Part shown: one piece after another, positions 9,766 to 19,918 of the stretch
Layout of the letters: every line of letters begins with the position of its first letter
Position numbering within the stretch: the first letter of the stretch is position 1
DNA from: Chlorobium sp.
GTDB taxonomy: Bacteria; Bacteroidota; Chlorobiia; Chlorobiales; Chlorobiaceae
Assembly (NCBI GenBank): GCA_005843815.1
Contig: SZYA01000068.1
Coordinates: 1-64,000, forward strand
Direction: 5' to 3'
Length of the DNA: 64,000 nucleotides
The notes under the pieces: model-generated
The model's input: only the letters and a program-made list of their open reading frames with translations
Told to the model about the DNA's origin: nothing
The model's database searches: none
Program-made: the position numbers and the translations under genes

Positions 9766-10932
9766 TTATGACTTGTAAAGATGGAACTGTGGCTTTATGC
9801 CAGAAAAATCCTCTTCATCCTGATGCCAGGATGAGAGAATGGTGGTACCATCACCTCCACTCTCGATGGCTCTACGGATGTGGCTGTTACCGGCAAGCAG
9901 GTCGAAAGCAGGAGTGGAATCGTTGAACTCATAGACACCACGCAGAAACCTCAGATGAGCTGGATAGAGTTCGTGGAGCGCCGCAGTCATGGCAACACCT
10001 GTGGCGAAGGAGCGATAACGGGAGTGGTCTGTCACCTGCTGCCAGATACCACCAATAACCTCGCCACAATATTTATGAAAGGTTGGCTTGAACCAGAGCG
10101 GTCGAAACAGGACTCCTTCAAGTCCATAAGCTCCACAGCGTTCTGCCAGCTCAAACGGGTGGATAAAGGGGGCTCCGGAGAGCTGGAAGGGGGTGGTCGA
10201 GCCTCGCCCTTCTGAAACATTGAGCCCCTCAAAGAGGCACATCCCGGGATACACTTCGGCTGTTGCAACGGTGGGCATATTCGGAGAGGGTGGAATCCAC
10301 GGCTGTCCAGTTTCAGGGAAGAGCATGGAGCGATGCCACCCTTCCATGGCAACGACACTGAGGTTCACATCCAGCTTTTTGACCTCACGATAATAGAGAG
10401 CAAGCTCGCCGGCGGTCATGCCGTGGCGTACCGGCACCGGAAAAACTCCAACAAATGAGGCGAATGCCGGATCAAGCAATGGCCCTTCTACAATGTTACC
10501 ACCGAGAGGATTCGGGCGGTCGAGCACCCATATCTCGATATCCCTGCCGGAAATTGCCTCCATAAAGAGTGCCAACGTATTGACATAGGTATAGTAACGA
10601 GAGCCGACATCCTGAATATCGAAAATGACAAGATCGAGGTTGTCGAGCAGCGCCGGGTCGGGAATGAGTGATGTGGCAGAATCACCATAGAGGCTGACCA
10701 TATCACAGCCAAGGTCAGGCTGATAACTGACGGCGATTTGATCCTGCTCTGTCGCAAAAAGACCATGTTCAGGAGAGAATATCCGTTTGACAGGCAGGCC
10801 TCTCTCTTTCAGAATATTCCATGAGTATTTCAGATCGGGAGTTACCGAGGTTTGATTGACAATCAGCCCAATATTTCTTTTTTTTATGCTCTCCGTATCT
10901 CTGAGCAGTATTTCAAGCCCGGTTGCAGTCAT
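9766..10932 (-). CDS. namZ: DUF1343/NamZ-like exo-beta-N-acetylmuramidase
   Basis: GLIVNQTSVTPDLKYSWNILKERGLPVKRIFSPEHGLFATEQ, FDIQDVGSRYYTYVNTLALFMEA, LDRPNPLGGNIVEGPLL, SEGRGSTTPFQLSGAPFI: DUF1343 hallmarks. Confidence 0.85.
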   Translation of the reverse strand: MTATGLEILLRDTESIKKRNIGLIVNQTSVTPDLKYSWNILKERGLPVKRIFSPEHGLFATEQDQIAVSYQPDLGCDMVSLYGDSATSLIPDPALLDNLDLVIFDIQDVGSRYYTYVNTLALFMEAISGRDIEIWVLDRPNPLGGNIVEGPLLDPAFASFVGVFPVPVRHGMTAGELALYYREVKKLDVNLSVVAMEGWHRSMLFPETGQPWIPPSPNMPTVATAEVYPGMCLFEGLNVSEGRGSTTPFQLSGAPFIHPFELAERCGAYGLEGVLFRPLWFKPTFHKYCGEVIGGIWQQVTDHSRYRSFATGVAMTAALHELYPAHLRFLRGVYEFNDSTPAFDLLAGNSHIRRAIESGGDGTTILSSWHQDEEDFSGIKPQFHLYKS

Positions 10933-11888
10933 TAATCCCCCTCCTTTTGTTGTACTTCCTCCATAACCGTCACACTGTAAGGATCAAGAACTGAGTTGAT
11001 AATAACACGGCCAGGCTTTACCTCTACACCAGGAAGAAGTACCGAGTTGCTGATAACCGATTTTGCACCAATGCGGCATCCACTGCCAATAACGGAGTTT
11101 GAGATCTCAGCCTCCGGGCTCACCATGGCATCTGAAGAGATTGCATGGGGAGAGAGTCCGATGGCAAGCCTCATCGACTCTGCCAGATTTCGGATAACCC
11201 CTGTCCGGTCAAGATTGGCCTGCCAGTAGCGCTGCATGGTGCCGATATCCATCCACAACCCCTGATGCTCGTAAAAGCCAAGCCCGCCATGATCAATCAG
11301 CCCTGTAAAGCCTGTATCGACAATGCTCGAATGCTCAGTTGTCATATACCGAAAAATATTGGGGCTCAGTACTGCCGTTCCGGTATACAAGAGTGAGGAG
11401 CAAAGTCCGGTATGTCGGCGATTGGCAAAATCCTTGATCACTCCCCCCTCTACACCAACAGAACCAAGCGATGCGGCTTCTGGTGTTGCATAGAGGGTCA
11501 ACGTTCCGGGGCGCTTCGATGCTGCATGACGGCGAAGTAGCTCCCTGAAATCAATATCTGTAATGATATCGCTGTTGACCAGAATAAATTCTTCATCTCC
11601 AATGAGTTTTTCGCATTTTTTCAGGCCACCTCCAGTGCCAAGAATGGTTGGCTCTTCTGAGAAGGTGATGTGCACTCCAGGAAGATGACTCTTTTCAATC
11701 ACACCCCTTATTTGCTCGGCATGATGGTGAATGTTACAGATAATTTCGCTGATTCCTGCCTGTTTCAAGAGAGAAATGGTATAGAAAAGGCTGGGAACAT
11801 TGAGTACAGGAATCAGCGGTTTCGGCATAAAAGAGGTCAGGGGACGAAGACGGCTGCCAAGACCGGCAGCAAGAATAAATGCTTTCAT
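10932..11888 (-). CDS. murU: Sugar-1-phosphate nucleotidyltransferase (MurU-like)
   Basis: MKAFILAAGLGSRLRPLTSFMPKPLIPVLNVPSLFYTISLLKQAG...ILVNSDIITDID; C-terminal left-handed beta-helix-like repeats; located beside an AmgK-like kinase. Confidence 0.75.
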   Translation of the reverse strand: MKAFILAAGLGSRLRPLTSFMPKPLIPVLNVPSLFYTISLLKQAGISEIICNIHHHAEQIRGVIEKSHLPGVHITFSEEPTILGTGGGLKKCEKLIGDEEFILVNSDIITDIDFRELLRRHAASKRPGTLTLYATPEAASLGSVGVEGGVIKDFANRRHTGLCSSLLYTGTAVLSPNIFRYMTTEHSSIVDTGFTGLIDHGGLGFYEHQGLWMDIGTMQRYWQANLDRTGVIRNLAESMRLAIGLSPHAISSDAMVSPEAEISNSVIGSGCRIGAKSVISNSVLLPGVEVKPGRVIINSVLDPYSVTVMEEVQQKEGD

Positions 11889-12895
11889 GAGACGACGCGC
11901 TCAAAGAGAGGTTGAAGGATGTTGCCAGCACCTCTCAGTTCACTCAGCGAATTGATATACTCCGGGATATAGGCCAGGGTGGGAGTAATCGAATGGTCGA
12001 AGCTGCTGTTTTTTTTAACGCAGGTCTGGTAAGCAAAGGTGCCAATCGCCTTGATGTTTCGCTGAAAAGCCATCATATCGAAGTAGTAGAGGTATTCATC
12101 GAAACTTATTGTGCAGAGATTATGACTGCGAAGAGCGTTGTAGTGATATGCTTTAAGCTCCTCGGTCAAGAGTGGGTCAAGGGTGACATAAGAGTCTCTG
12201 ATGAGTGAAACCGCATCATATTGCGGTAAACCCATTCGAGCATCCTGAAAGTCGATAATCACCGGTCTCTCATGGTGAATCAGAATATTGCGGCTGTGAA
12301 AATCGCGGTGGTTCAGCACAAAATGGCGGGGCTGAACAAGAATCTCTGCAATTTTCTCAAACTCATGACGCAATGAAGTAAGAGACTTTTGGTCAAAAAG
12401 TGGGGCAAAATAGTTTCGGAGAGCATGTTCAATAAAAAAATCAAATTCAAACATCAGTTTTTCCCGATCAAAACTGAGGCAGAAGGGCACCTCTTTATCG
12501 TTACCCTGAATTGACTGAAATTGTATCAGCAGATCGATAATCTCCCGATAGTAATCAGGAATTGTTGCCTTATCTGGTGAGTCAAACAGATTTTGCAGCA
12601 GAAGATCTCCGCAATCTTCAAGAAAGAGAAGCCCTTGTTCAGCATCAAGAGCTATGAGAGCGGGAACAGGGAGAGCATGATCAGATAAAATGCCGTGCAG
12701 GAGAAGAAATGCATAACCAGCCTGATTTTTGGCGTTAAAAGTCGGATCGTGACAGGCGATGAGGGTACCGACTTCTGCACTGGTAACTCTGAAATACTGA
12801 CGACTTGAAGCATCTCCCTGTACGGCAGCTATACCAAGAGGGTCGCTATGGAAAGAGAACCTGAAGAGGGTGGTAATACTGTTCTGGATGGTCAT
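11885..12895 (-). CDS. amgK: Aminoglycoside phosphotransferase-fold sugar kinase (AmgK-like)
   Basis: APH-fold catalytic motif FVLNHRDFHSRNILIHHERPVIIDFQDARMGLPQYDAVSLIRDSYV. Confidence 0.72.
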   Translation of the reverse strand: MTIQNSITTLFRFSFHSDPLGIAAVQGDASSRQYFRVTSAEVGTLIACHDPTFNAKNQAGYAFLLLHGILSDHALPVPALIALDAEQGLLFLEDCGDLLLQNLFDSPDKATIPDYYREIIDLLIQFQSIQGNDKEVPFCLSFDREKLMFEFDFFIEHALRNYFAPLFDQKSLTSLRHEFEKIAEILVQPRHFVLNHRDFHSRNILIHHERPVIIDFQDARMGLPQYDAVSLIRDSYVTLDPLLTEELKAYHYNALRSHNLCTISFDEYLYYFDMMAFQRNIKAIGTFAYQTCVKKNSSFDHSITPTLAYIPEYINSLSELRGAGNILQPLFERVVS

Positions 12896-13028
12896 ACGGT
12901 AACATTTGATATCGGCATCACGGTATCGTGAAAGTTAACAAGCGAAAAATGATCCGCAAAAGCATCGCTTTACTGACGATCTCCCGTCGTGAACAGGTGG
13001 TACAATGAGACGACAGGATAGCAAGTAC

Positions 13029-13070
13029 AAAAAAAAAGCACCCTGCACAGAAAATGTACAGGGTGCTTTT
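13029..13070 (-). terminator. Intrinsic terminator downstream of the chlorosome protein gene
   Basis: 12-bp stem AAAAGCACCCTG/CAGGGTGCTTTT; poly-A on + gives a U-tract on the - strand transcript. Confidence 0.9.
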
Positions 13071-13085
13071 ACAAACAGTCAGCGC

Positions 13086-13310
13086 TTACTTTTTAGGAGC
13101 AATTGCTGAAGAGATGCTCTGCAAAACCTGGCCCAGTGTGTTGACCACAGTACCAACAAGGTCGGTAGCTGTTTTGCTGAGAGGCTCGGCAAGCTGAGCA
13201 GCCGCCTTGAGGCCATTGCTGATCAAATCAACCTGCTGCTGGGCAAGTTTACCAAAGGCTTCGATGAAGGTGCTGATAGCGCCTGAGAGATCGTTGTTTT
13301 CGTTTGACAT
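13086..13310 (-). CDS. csmB: Chlorosome envelope protein, CsmB/CsmF type
   Basis: 74 aa: MSNENNDLSGAISTFIEAFGKLAQQQVDLISNGLKAAAQLAEPLSKTATDLVGTVVNTLGQVLQSISSAIAPKK; recalled resemblance to CsmB, CsmF not excluded. Confidence 0.75.
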   Translation of the reverse strand: MSNENNDLSGAISTFIEAFGKLAQQQVDLISNGLKAAAQLAEPLSKTATDLVGTVVNTLGQVLQSISSAIAPKK

Positions 13311-13476
13311 ATTTTGTATTGGTTTTAGGGTTATGGAGAAAATTTTTTCTTTGAATATCGCGTCCTGAAGTTGAGCCAGAACTTTGGAACAATTTAAAAC
13401 ATTTTATGCTCCAGAGCAAATAGAAAAACAGGTTCAGGGGTATTTCTGTCTCCAGGGCTCTCTGCTATTTTCAGCC

Positions 13477-14250
13477 TCAAAAAGAGACTTTGATAACTTT
13501 TTCTTTTTCTGAAAAGAGCTTTGCGCCGATAAACTCACGGTTCATGCGTGCTATATTGACAACTGATATCCCTTTGGGACATTCAGCTTCACAGGCGTAT
13601 GTGTTGCTGCAATTACCAAAACCAAGCGTATCAACACAGGCCACCATCTTTTGAACCCTTTTGGCCGCTTCAACCCTCCCTTGAGGAAGCAAGGCAAGAT
13701 GGGATATTTTGGCTCCTATAAAGAGCATGGCAGCAGCATTTGAACAGGCGGCAACGCAAGCGCCGCACCCTATACAGGCAGCAGCATCCATCGCTGCTTC
13801 TGACTTTTCCTTGGGTATCGGAATGGTATTGGCATCAGGCACTCCTCCTGTATTAACGGATACATAGCCGCCTGCCTGAATAATTTTATCGAGCGCACTA
13901 CGATCGACAACAAGATCTCTGATGATCGGAAATGCTTTTGCTCTCCATGGTTCAATATGGATAGTATTCCCATGAGCAAAGGAGCGCATGTGCAGTTGGC
14001 ATGTTGTCACCCCCTTTACCGGACCGTGAGGACGGCCATTAATGTAAAGACTGCATGTGCCGCAGATTCCCTCCCGGCAATCATGATCAAAAGCAACAGG
14101 GTCTCCACCGGTCATGATAAGCGTCTGATTCAGCGTATCAAGCATTTCAAAAAATGAGCTGTCGGGAGAAATCCCTGACACATCATAAGTAACAAGCTCA
14201 CCTTTTGCCTCAACGTTTTTTTGTCGCCAGATTTTCAGCGTAAAGTTCAT
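13477..14250 (-). CDS. sdhB: Succinate dehydrogenase/fumarate reductase iron-sulfur subunit
   Basis: [65 protein letters not shown]. Confidence 0.93.
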   Translation of the reverse strand: MNFTLKIWRQKNVEAKGELVTYDVSGISPDSSFFEMLDTLNQTLIMTGGDPVAFDHDCREGICGTCSLYINGRPHGPVKGVTTCQLHMRSFAHGNTIHIEPWRAKAFPIIRDLVVDRSALDKIIQAGGYVSVNTGGVPDANTIPIPKEKSEAAMDAAACIGCGACVAACSNAAAMLFIGAKISHLALLPQGRVEAAKRVQKMVACVDTLGFGNCSNTYACEAECPKGISVVNIARMNREFIGAKLFSEKEKVIKVSF

Positions 14251-14259
14251 AGTAACCAG

Positions 14260-16200
14260 TTATTTATAGCTTCTCTGGGAGAGCTTGATCTCGTTAAATT
14301 GAAGGTCCTCACGATTGAGGCTTGCTGCGACCTCACGCCCCTTGTATTCCCATGCCGAAACAAAGGCAAACCTCTCGTCATTGCGCAATGCCTCCCCCTC
14401 ACTGGTCTGGTACTCCTCCCTGAAGTGGCCGCCGCACGACTCTTTTCGTTGCTGGGCATCGCGCACCATAAGTTCACCAAGCTCAATAAAATCAGCAACT
14501 CGGCATGCTTTTTCGAGTTCGGGGTTGTATTCATCAAATCCTCCGGGAATTCTTACCCCACGCGCATATTCGTGGCGCAGCTCCGTAATCTGATACAGCG
14601 CTTCGGTAAGCCCTGCATCGTTGCGTGCCATGCCGCAATACTCCCACATTATTTTTCCAAGGCGACGGTGAAAACTATCAACAGACTCTTTGCCTGCACT
14701 CTCCTTCATTTTTTTCAGGCGATCGGTAACGCCTTGTGCTGCAATGGTAAATTCGGAAGCGTCTGTGTCGAAGCGCGGTGTATGTATTTCTGCTGCCAGA
14801 TAGTTGCCAATGGTATAGGGCAGGACAAAATAGCCATCAGCCAGCCCCTGCATAAGCGCCGAGGCACCGAGGCGGTTGGCTCCATGGTCAGAAAAATTGC
14901 ACTCACCAATAGCAAAGAGGCCAGGGATCGTGGTCATCAGTTCATAATCAACCCAGAGGCCACCCATGGTATAGTGGACTGCGGGATAGATCATCATCGG
15001 AGTTTCATAAGGATTCTCGGCAACAATCTGCTCGTACATCTGAAAGAGGTTGCCGTAGAGTGCATCAATGGTATCGTGCCCTTTACGCTTGATGGCGTCG
15101 GCAAAGTCGAGATAGACGGCAACTCCTGTCGTGCCAACGCCGAAACCGGCATCGCAACGCTCTTTGGCCGCCCTTGAGGCAACGTCTCTCGGCACAAGAT
15201 TGCCAAAGGCTGGATAACGACGCTCCAGATAGTAATCACGATCCTCTTCCGGAATATCAGATGGTTTGATCGATCGATTCCTTAACTTTTCAACATCCTT
15301 TTTCTTGAGAGGAACCCATATTCTGCCATCGTTACGCAAGCTTTCACTCATCAGGGTAAGCTTTGACTGCGTATCGCCATGCACAGGAATACAGGTGGGG
15401 TGAATCTGGGTGAAGCAGGGGTTCGCAAACATTGCCCCTTTTTTAAAAGCGCTCCAGGCTGGCGTTACATTGGAGCCCATGGCGTTGGTGGAGAGAAAAA
15501 AAACATTGCCATAGCCACCGCTGGCGAGAACTACCGCATGTGCTGCATGGCGCTCAATTTCACCAGTAACAAGATTTCTGGTGATGACTCCTCGTGCCTT
15601 GCCGTCAACAAGCACCGTATCAAGAACATCCCGGCGGTTGAAAAGTGTTACATTGCCCAACGCAATCTGTCGGCTTAAGGCGCTGTAGGCACCAAGCAGC
15701 AGTTGTTGACCAGTTTGGCCCCTGGCATAGAATGTTCTTGATACCTGGGCACCACCGAATGAACGATTGGCAAGAAGTCCACCATACTCGCGCGCAAACG
15801 GTACTCCCTGGGCAACACAAAGGTCGATAATCTGGTTGCTGACTTGAGCCAGACGGTAAACATTAGCCTCCCGCGCCCGATAATCGCCGCCTTTAATCGT
15901 ATCATAAAAAAGCCGAAATGCGCTGTCGCCGTCGTTTGGATAATTCTTTGCTGCGTTAATTCCGCCTTGGGCAGCAATACTGTGAGCGCGACGGGGGCTA
16001 TCCTGGTAGCAGAAAACCTTGACCTTGTAGCCGAGTTCCCCGAGCGACGCCGCAGCCGAGGCACCGGCAAGTCCAGTTCCTACGACAATAATGTCAAGTT
16101 TCCGTTTGTTGCTTGGATTGACGAGTTTACAGGAGGATTTGTAATCGCTCCATTTGCTTGCCACTGGCCCTTCCGGGATTCTGGCGTTGAGGCGTGCCAT
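14260..16200 (-). CDS. sdhA: Succinate dehydrogenase/fumarate reductase flavoprotein subunit
   Basis: [101 protein letters not shown]. Confidence 0.95.
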   Translation of the reverse strand: MARLNARIPEGPVASKWSDYKSSCKLVNPSNKRKLDIIVVGTGLAGASAAASLGELGYKVKVFCYQDSPRRAHSIAAQGGINAAKNYPNDGDSAFRLFYDTIKGGDYRAREANVYRLAQVSNQIIDLCVAQGVPFAREYGGLLANRSFGGAQVSRTFYARGQTGQQLLLGAYSALSRQIALGNVTLFNRRDVLDTVLVDGKARGVITRNLVTGEIERHAAHAVVLASGGYGNVFFLSTNAMGSNVTPAWSAFKKGAMFANPCFTQIHPTCIPVHGDTQSKLTLMSESLRNDGRIWVPLKKKDVEKLRNRSIKPSDIPEEDRDYYLERRYPAFGNLVPRDVASRAAKERCDAGFGVGTTGVAVYLDFADAIKRKGHDTIDALYGNLFQMYEQIVAENPYETPMMIYPAVHYTMGGLWVDYELMTTIPGLFAIGECNFSDHGANRLGASALMQGLADGYFVLPYTIGNYLAAEIHTPRFDTDASEFTIAAQGVTDRLKKMKESAGKESVDSFHRRLGKIMWEYCGMARNDAGLTEALYQITELRHEYARGVRIPGGFDEYNPELEKACRVADFIELGELMVRDAQQRKESCGGHFREEYQTSEGEALRNDERFAFVSAWEYKGREVAASLNREDLQFNEIKLSQRSYK

Positions 16201-16239
16201 TGAAGAGTATGGTGAATGTTGCTTTTGTGTAACAGTAAC

Positions 16240-16905
16240 TTAATGTTTGAAAAAGAGAATACATATCGGCACAAGAGCGAACCCTGCCGTAATGACGAGG
16301 GAGTAGGCCGAGCCAAGAAACTTTACGGCATCCATATACTTGCCATGGTTCCACCCAAGTGTCTGAAATGCTGATTGAATAGCATGGTTAAGATGAATAC
16401 CAAGCGCTATAAAGCAGAAGATGTACAATAACGAATACCAGGGTGTTGAAAAGAGAAGCAGGGTTCTGCTATAAAAATCGTGGATTGCAATACCGGGAGG
16501 TGGAGCCACAAGCCCTATTTTGATAAAGTAAAAATCAAAAAAATGGAGAAGGAGGAAGATGAAGACAATAATGCCGGTATGAAACATATACTTTGAAAGG
16601 GGGGAGGTGTCAGAGCTGTTGCTGACCGCATAAGGGGACGGTCGTGCCGACTTGTTCTGGCCCGAAACAACTAGTCCGACAGCGATATGGAGCAAAAACC
16701 CGGCAAAAAGCACAACTTCAAATACCTTGATGAGAGCATTGCTCCCCATAAATGTGGCCGCCTCAGTAAATAAACGTCCCCCATCATTTTTCAGCAACAT
16801 CAGGTTAATCCCAAGATGCACACTTAAAAACGTAACCAGAAAAAGTCCGGCAAGCGCCATAAGAACTTTTTTGGTAATGGATGAATACAAAAACATAGTG
16901 TTCAT
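16240..16905 (-). CDS. sdhC: Succinate dehydrogenase/fumarate reductase cytochrome b subunit (type B, single anchor)
   Basis: Five hydrophobic segments with conserved histidines; directly upstream of sdhA and sdhB on the same strand. Confidence 0.85.
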   Translation of the reverse strand: MNTMFLYSSITKKVLMALAGLFLVTFLSVHLGINLMLLKNDGGRLFTEAATFMGSNALIKVFEVVLFAGFLLHIAVGLVVSGQNKSARPSPYAVSNSSDTSPLSKYMFHTGIIVFIFLLLHFFDFYFIKIGLVAPPPGIAIHDFYSRTLLLFSTPWYSLLYIFCFIALGIHLNHAIQSAFQTLGWNHGKYMDAVKFLGSAYSLVITAGFALVPICILFFKH

Positions 16906-16996
16906 TCAGTGGTTATATTTCAATGAAAAAGAACTCTGGACTTTCGTCCAGTGACCGACAATGTACAGCTCTTTTTGTAAACCTCCAATATAAAAG

Positions 16997-17803
16997 TCAG
17001 CTCGAGACCCTCTCTATATCTGCCAACTCCCTGCATCTTCGCATTCTGTCGGCAACATAGTCGATAATAACCTGAACCGCTTTTGCCCGCTCTCCATCAC
17101 AGAAGAGCTGATGATCGGAGTGCTCCAGCCAGATGATTGATTTCGCGGATGGATCTGTCGCAATATTGTTGAAGAGTATGGTGGCGCTTTCGGGATGCAC
17201 CGTACTGTCCTTTCGGCATTGCAGTACCAGAACTGGCGTGGTGACACGGCAAAGCTGTTGCTGAGTCCACTTGATCAACTCAAAAAAAGAGAGAATTGCA
17301 TTGGTCGGCACCCAGGAGTAGTGCAACATGAGGCTGGAACATTGGGGCTCGGCAAAGAGTGTTTTTAATTCCCAGTTTTTCAGCACTTTACTGACAAGTG
17401 GTGCCAGGAATTGCATGGGGCGGCCCGGGGCAAAAAGAGAGAGGAGTTTTAAGGCTGGTGTGGCAAGCACCAGTGCATCAATCTTGTCAGGATATTTGAC
17501 GGCGAGATTCAGGGCAAGCAGGGCTCCCATACTATGACCGATCACAATAATCCGCTCCCTCTCACAACTGAGCTTCTGCAGCGCCAGATCGGCATCATGG
17601 AGCCATGTATGCCAACTTATTCCCCGGAGCTGCTCTGGAGAGGCTGCTCCATGGCCCGCAAGCAGAGGCATACTGACAGCAATACCCAGCTTTTGAAGTG
17701 GCAGGTACAGCGCTTGTACGCTCTCAAGTGTCCCTGTAAACCCGTGAAGAATGAGAACACCAAAAGAGCATGCCCCGTTGTGTTGGTCCACCATGATCAT
17801 CAA
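16997..17803 (-). CDS. Alpha/beta hydrolase (carboxylesterase/monoacylglycerol lipase-like)
   Basis: GVLILHGFTGTLESVQALYLPLQKLG, nucleophile elbow VIGHSMGALLALNLA, LVLQCRKDSTVHPESA, SDHQLFCD. Confidence 0.85.
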   Translation of the reverse strand: MMIMVDQHNGACSFGVLILHGFTGTLESVQALYLPLQKLGIAVSMPLLAGHGAASPEQLRGISWHTWLHDADLALQKLSCERERIIVIGHSMGALLALNLAVKYPDKIDALVLATPALKLLSLFAPGRPMQFLAPLVSKVLKNWELKTLFAEPQCSSLMLHYSWVPTNAILSFFELIKWTQQQLCRVTTPVLVLQCRKDSTVHPESATILFNNIATDPSAKSIIWLEHSDHQLFCDGERAKAVQVIIDYVADRMRRCRELADIERVSS

Positions 17804-17942
17804 TTGTAAAATACCACTCTCTTTGCATCAACAAGATATCAGCAAACACCTCGTTCGGGAAGATACAAGTTATAGGGAAAATTCCGGTAAATTGGCTATG
17901 TTTTGTTCAAGATTGCTGAACATAGAAACATAAGAAAAAAAG

Positions 17943-18455
17943 ATGATGCGTAAGGTTGTGCTGACCCTCTGGCTGATGTTGCCCCTGGCGCTCAGTGCCT
18001 GCTCCTCCTCAAGACCATCTTTCAGTGGCAGAACGGATTCTGGCCTTATTTCACCTGACGATGCCTACCGTCTCGGGAAAATAAAAAACACCCCCTACCT
18101 TGTTGACGGAAAGGTCTATGTGCCGATGGATTATGAAGAGGCTATCGCTTATGAGGAGACGGGAATTGCCTCGTGGTACGGACAGGAGACTCTCGACCAG
18201 CATAGTGGGCAATTGACCGCTTATGGGGAGGTATTCGATCCATCTCGGCCGAGCGCAGCGCACAAATACCTCCCGTTGCCCTCACTGGTGAAGGTGACAA
18301 ACCTTGATACCAAATCGTCGATTATTGTTCGCGTCAACGACAGGGGACCATTCATCGGCGACCGTATTATTGATCTGAGTGCCGAGGCTGCAAAACGGCT
18401 GGGTTTCTTTGAGAAAGGGACGGCAACAGTGAAGATCGAGGTGCTTGCAAAGTAG
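17943..18455 (+). CDS. rlpA: RlpA-family septal ring lytic transglycosylase, predicted lipoprotein
   Basis: Lipobox-like LPLALSACSSS; TGIASWYGQETLDQHSGQLTAYGEVFDPSRPSAAHKYLPLPSLVKVTNLDTKSSIIVRVNDRGPF. Confidence 0.88.
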   Translation: MMRKVVLTLWLMLPLALSACSSSRPSFSGRTDSGLISPDDAYRLGKIKNTPYLVDGKVYVPMDYEEAIAYEETGIASWYGQETLDQHSGQLTAYGEVFDPSRPSAAHKYLPLPSLVKVTNLDTKSSIIVRVNDRGPFIGDRIIDLSAEAAKRLGFFEKGTATVKIEVLAK

Positions 18456-18551
18456 ACAGCCCATCACCATCACTCATTCAGTGTCGCGATGAGAATTTTA
18501 TTCTTTCAAAGAGTCCGGAAAAGGACAATTGACACAGTGTAACTTGCCAAT

Positions 18552-19154
18552 ATGACGACTCACAAAACCCGCATAGCCGTTTTCTGCTCCGGCAACGGCA
18601 GCAATTTCAAGGCGCTCTTTGAGGCGATCAGGAACAAGCAACTCCCCGCAGAGATCGTCCTCTGCCTCTCGAACCGCGCCCGATGCGGAGCTATGGAGTT
18701 TGCCGAGCAGAACGGCATAACAACGCTCCATATCACCGAAAAACAGTTCGCCTCTTTCGACGAGTTTGCCGATGCAATGGTTGAAGGAGTGAAAAAGCAT
18801 CAGACCGATATCATCCTTCTGGCGGGCTATATGCGCAAGGTACCGGACGCAGTTGTCGCGGCATTTCCGGACAAAATGCTCAACATTCATCCCGCTCTTC
18901 TGCCGAAATTCGGGGGTGAGGGGATGTATGGCGTTCATGTTCATACCGCAGTGCTTGAAGCTGGGGAATCCGAAACGGGAGCGACAGTACACTTTGTAAA
19001 CGAGGAGTATGACAAGGGGGAGATTCTGCTTCAGCGAACCGTCCCTGTCTTGCCGGATGACACTGCGGAGACTCTGGCAGCCAGAGTGCTTGTGTGCGAA
19101 CATGCGCTTTATCCTGATGCTCTTGAAAAGCTGCTGGCCTTGCAGAGATCATGA
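18552..19154 (+). CDS. purN: Phosphoribosylglycinamide formyltransferase
   Basis: IAVFCSGNGSNFKALFEAI, LLAGYMRKVPDAVVAAFPDKMLNIHPALLPKFGGEGMYG, ETGATVHFVNEEYDKGEIL. Confidence 0.94.
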   Translation: MTTHKTRIAVFCSGNGSNFKALFEAIRNKQLPAEIVLCLSNRARCGAMEFAEQNGITTLHITEKQFASFDEFADAMVEGVKKHQTDIILLAGYMRKVPDAVVAAFPDKMLNIHPALLPKFGGEGMYGVHVHTAVLEAGESETGATVHFVNEEYDKGEILLQRTVPVLPDDTAETLAARVLVCEHALYPDALEKLLALQRS

Positions 19155-19822
19155 GCGCCACCACTCTGGGGATCAGCGAAATCTTTCACTCCATTCAGGG
19201 AGAGGGCTCCTATGCTGGCTGGCCCTGCGCCTTTATACGGCTTGCTGGGTGCGGCCACGGCTGCGCAGGGTGCGACACTGGTTATGCCGAAGAGAAGGGA
19301 ATCACGCTTGAGAGAGAGGAGATTATCCAGAAAGCACTCACCTTTCAGCCACCCTGTATCGAAATCACCGGAGGAGAACCACTGCTTCAGCCAGCAGTTT
19401 ACCCGCTCATGACTCAACTCTGCGATCTCGATCAAAAGGTACTGCTTGAAACAGGAGGATTTATCTCTGTCGAAAAGGTGGACACACGGGTCCATAAAAT
19501 CATCGACCTCAAACCTCCCTCATCCGGAGTGGCAGAACAGAACCATCCCGACAATATCCGGCTGGCGCTTGCAGCAGAGCCACCTCATCGCCACACCTTT
19601 GAATTCAAAATCGTGATTGCAGGTAAAGAGGATTATGAATGGGCGACTTCGCTTCTGCAAAAACATCAACTGACCGACTCCTTCACCGTCATGATGGGAG
19701 TGGCATTCGGCAAACTTGATCCCGCAGAACTTGCAGAATGGATGCTTCGTGACCGCCTTCGGGCAAGGCTGCAACTCCAGCTCCACAAATACCTCTGGGA
19801 GCCCTCCAGAAGAGGCGTATAG
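19151..19822 (+). CDS. queE: 7-carboxy-7-deazaguanine synthase (radical SAM)
   Basis: FHSIQGEGSYAGWPCAFIRLAGCGHGCAGCDTGYAEEKG, ITGGEPLLQ; overlaps purN by 4 nt. Confidence 0.88.
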   Translation: MSATTLGISEIFHSIQGEGSYAGWPCAFIRLAGCGHGCAGCDTGYAEEKGITLEREEIIQKALTFQPPCIEITGGEPLLQPAVYPLMTQLCDLDQKVLLETGGFISVEKVDTRVHKIIDLKPPSSGVAEQNHPDNIRLALAAEPPHRHTFEFKIVIAGKEDYEWATSLLQKHQLTDSFTVMMGVAFGKLDPAELAEWMLRDRLRARLQLQLHKYLWEPSRRGV

Positions 19823-19855
19823 TTTGGCGTTCCCCCCTTTACTCCTTACCTTTGA

Positions 19856-19918
19856 GTTATCAGTTATCAGTTATCAGTTATCCATTGTCCATTGTCAACT
19901 GTCCACTCTCAATTATCC
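19856..19918. repeat. Degenerate heptamer tandem array, 9 units
   Basis: GTTATCA x3, GTTATCC, ATTGTCC, ATTGTCA, ACTGTCC, ACTCTCA, ATTATCC: contiguous period-7 array, consensus RYTRTCM. Confidence 0.9.

Noticed and set aside
14221-15177. 318-aa antisense ORF over sdhA
   Set aside because: Mirror of a highly conserved gene; no domain recognised.
19856-19918. CRISPR-like repeat
   Set aside because: Contiguous 7-bp units without spacers.
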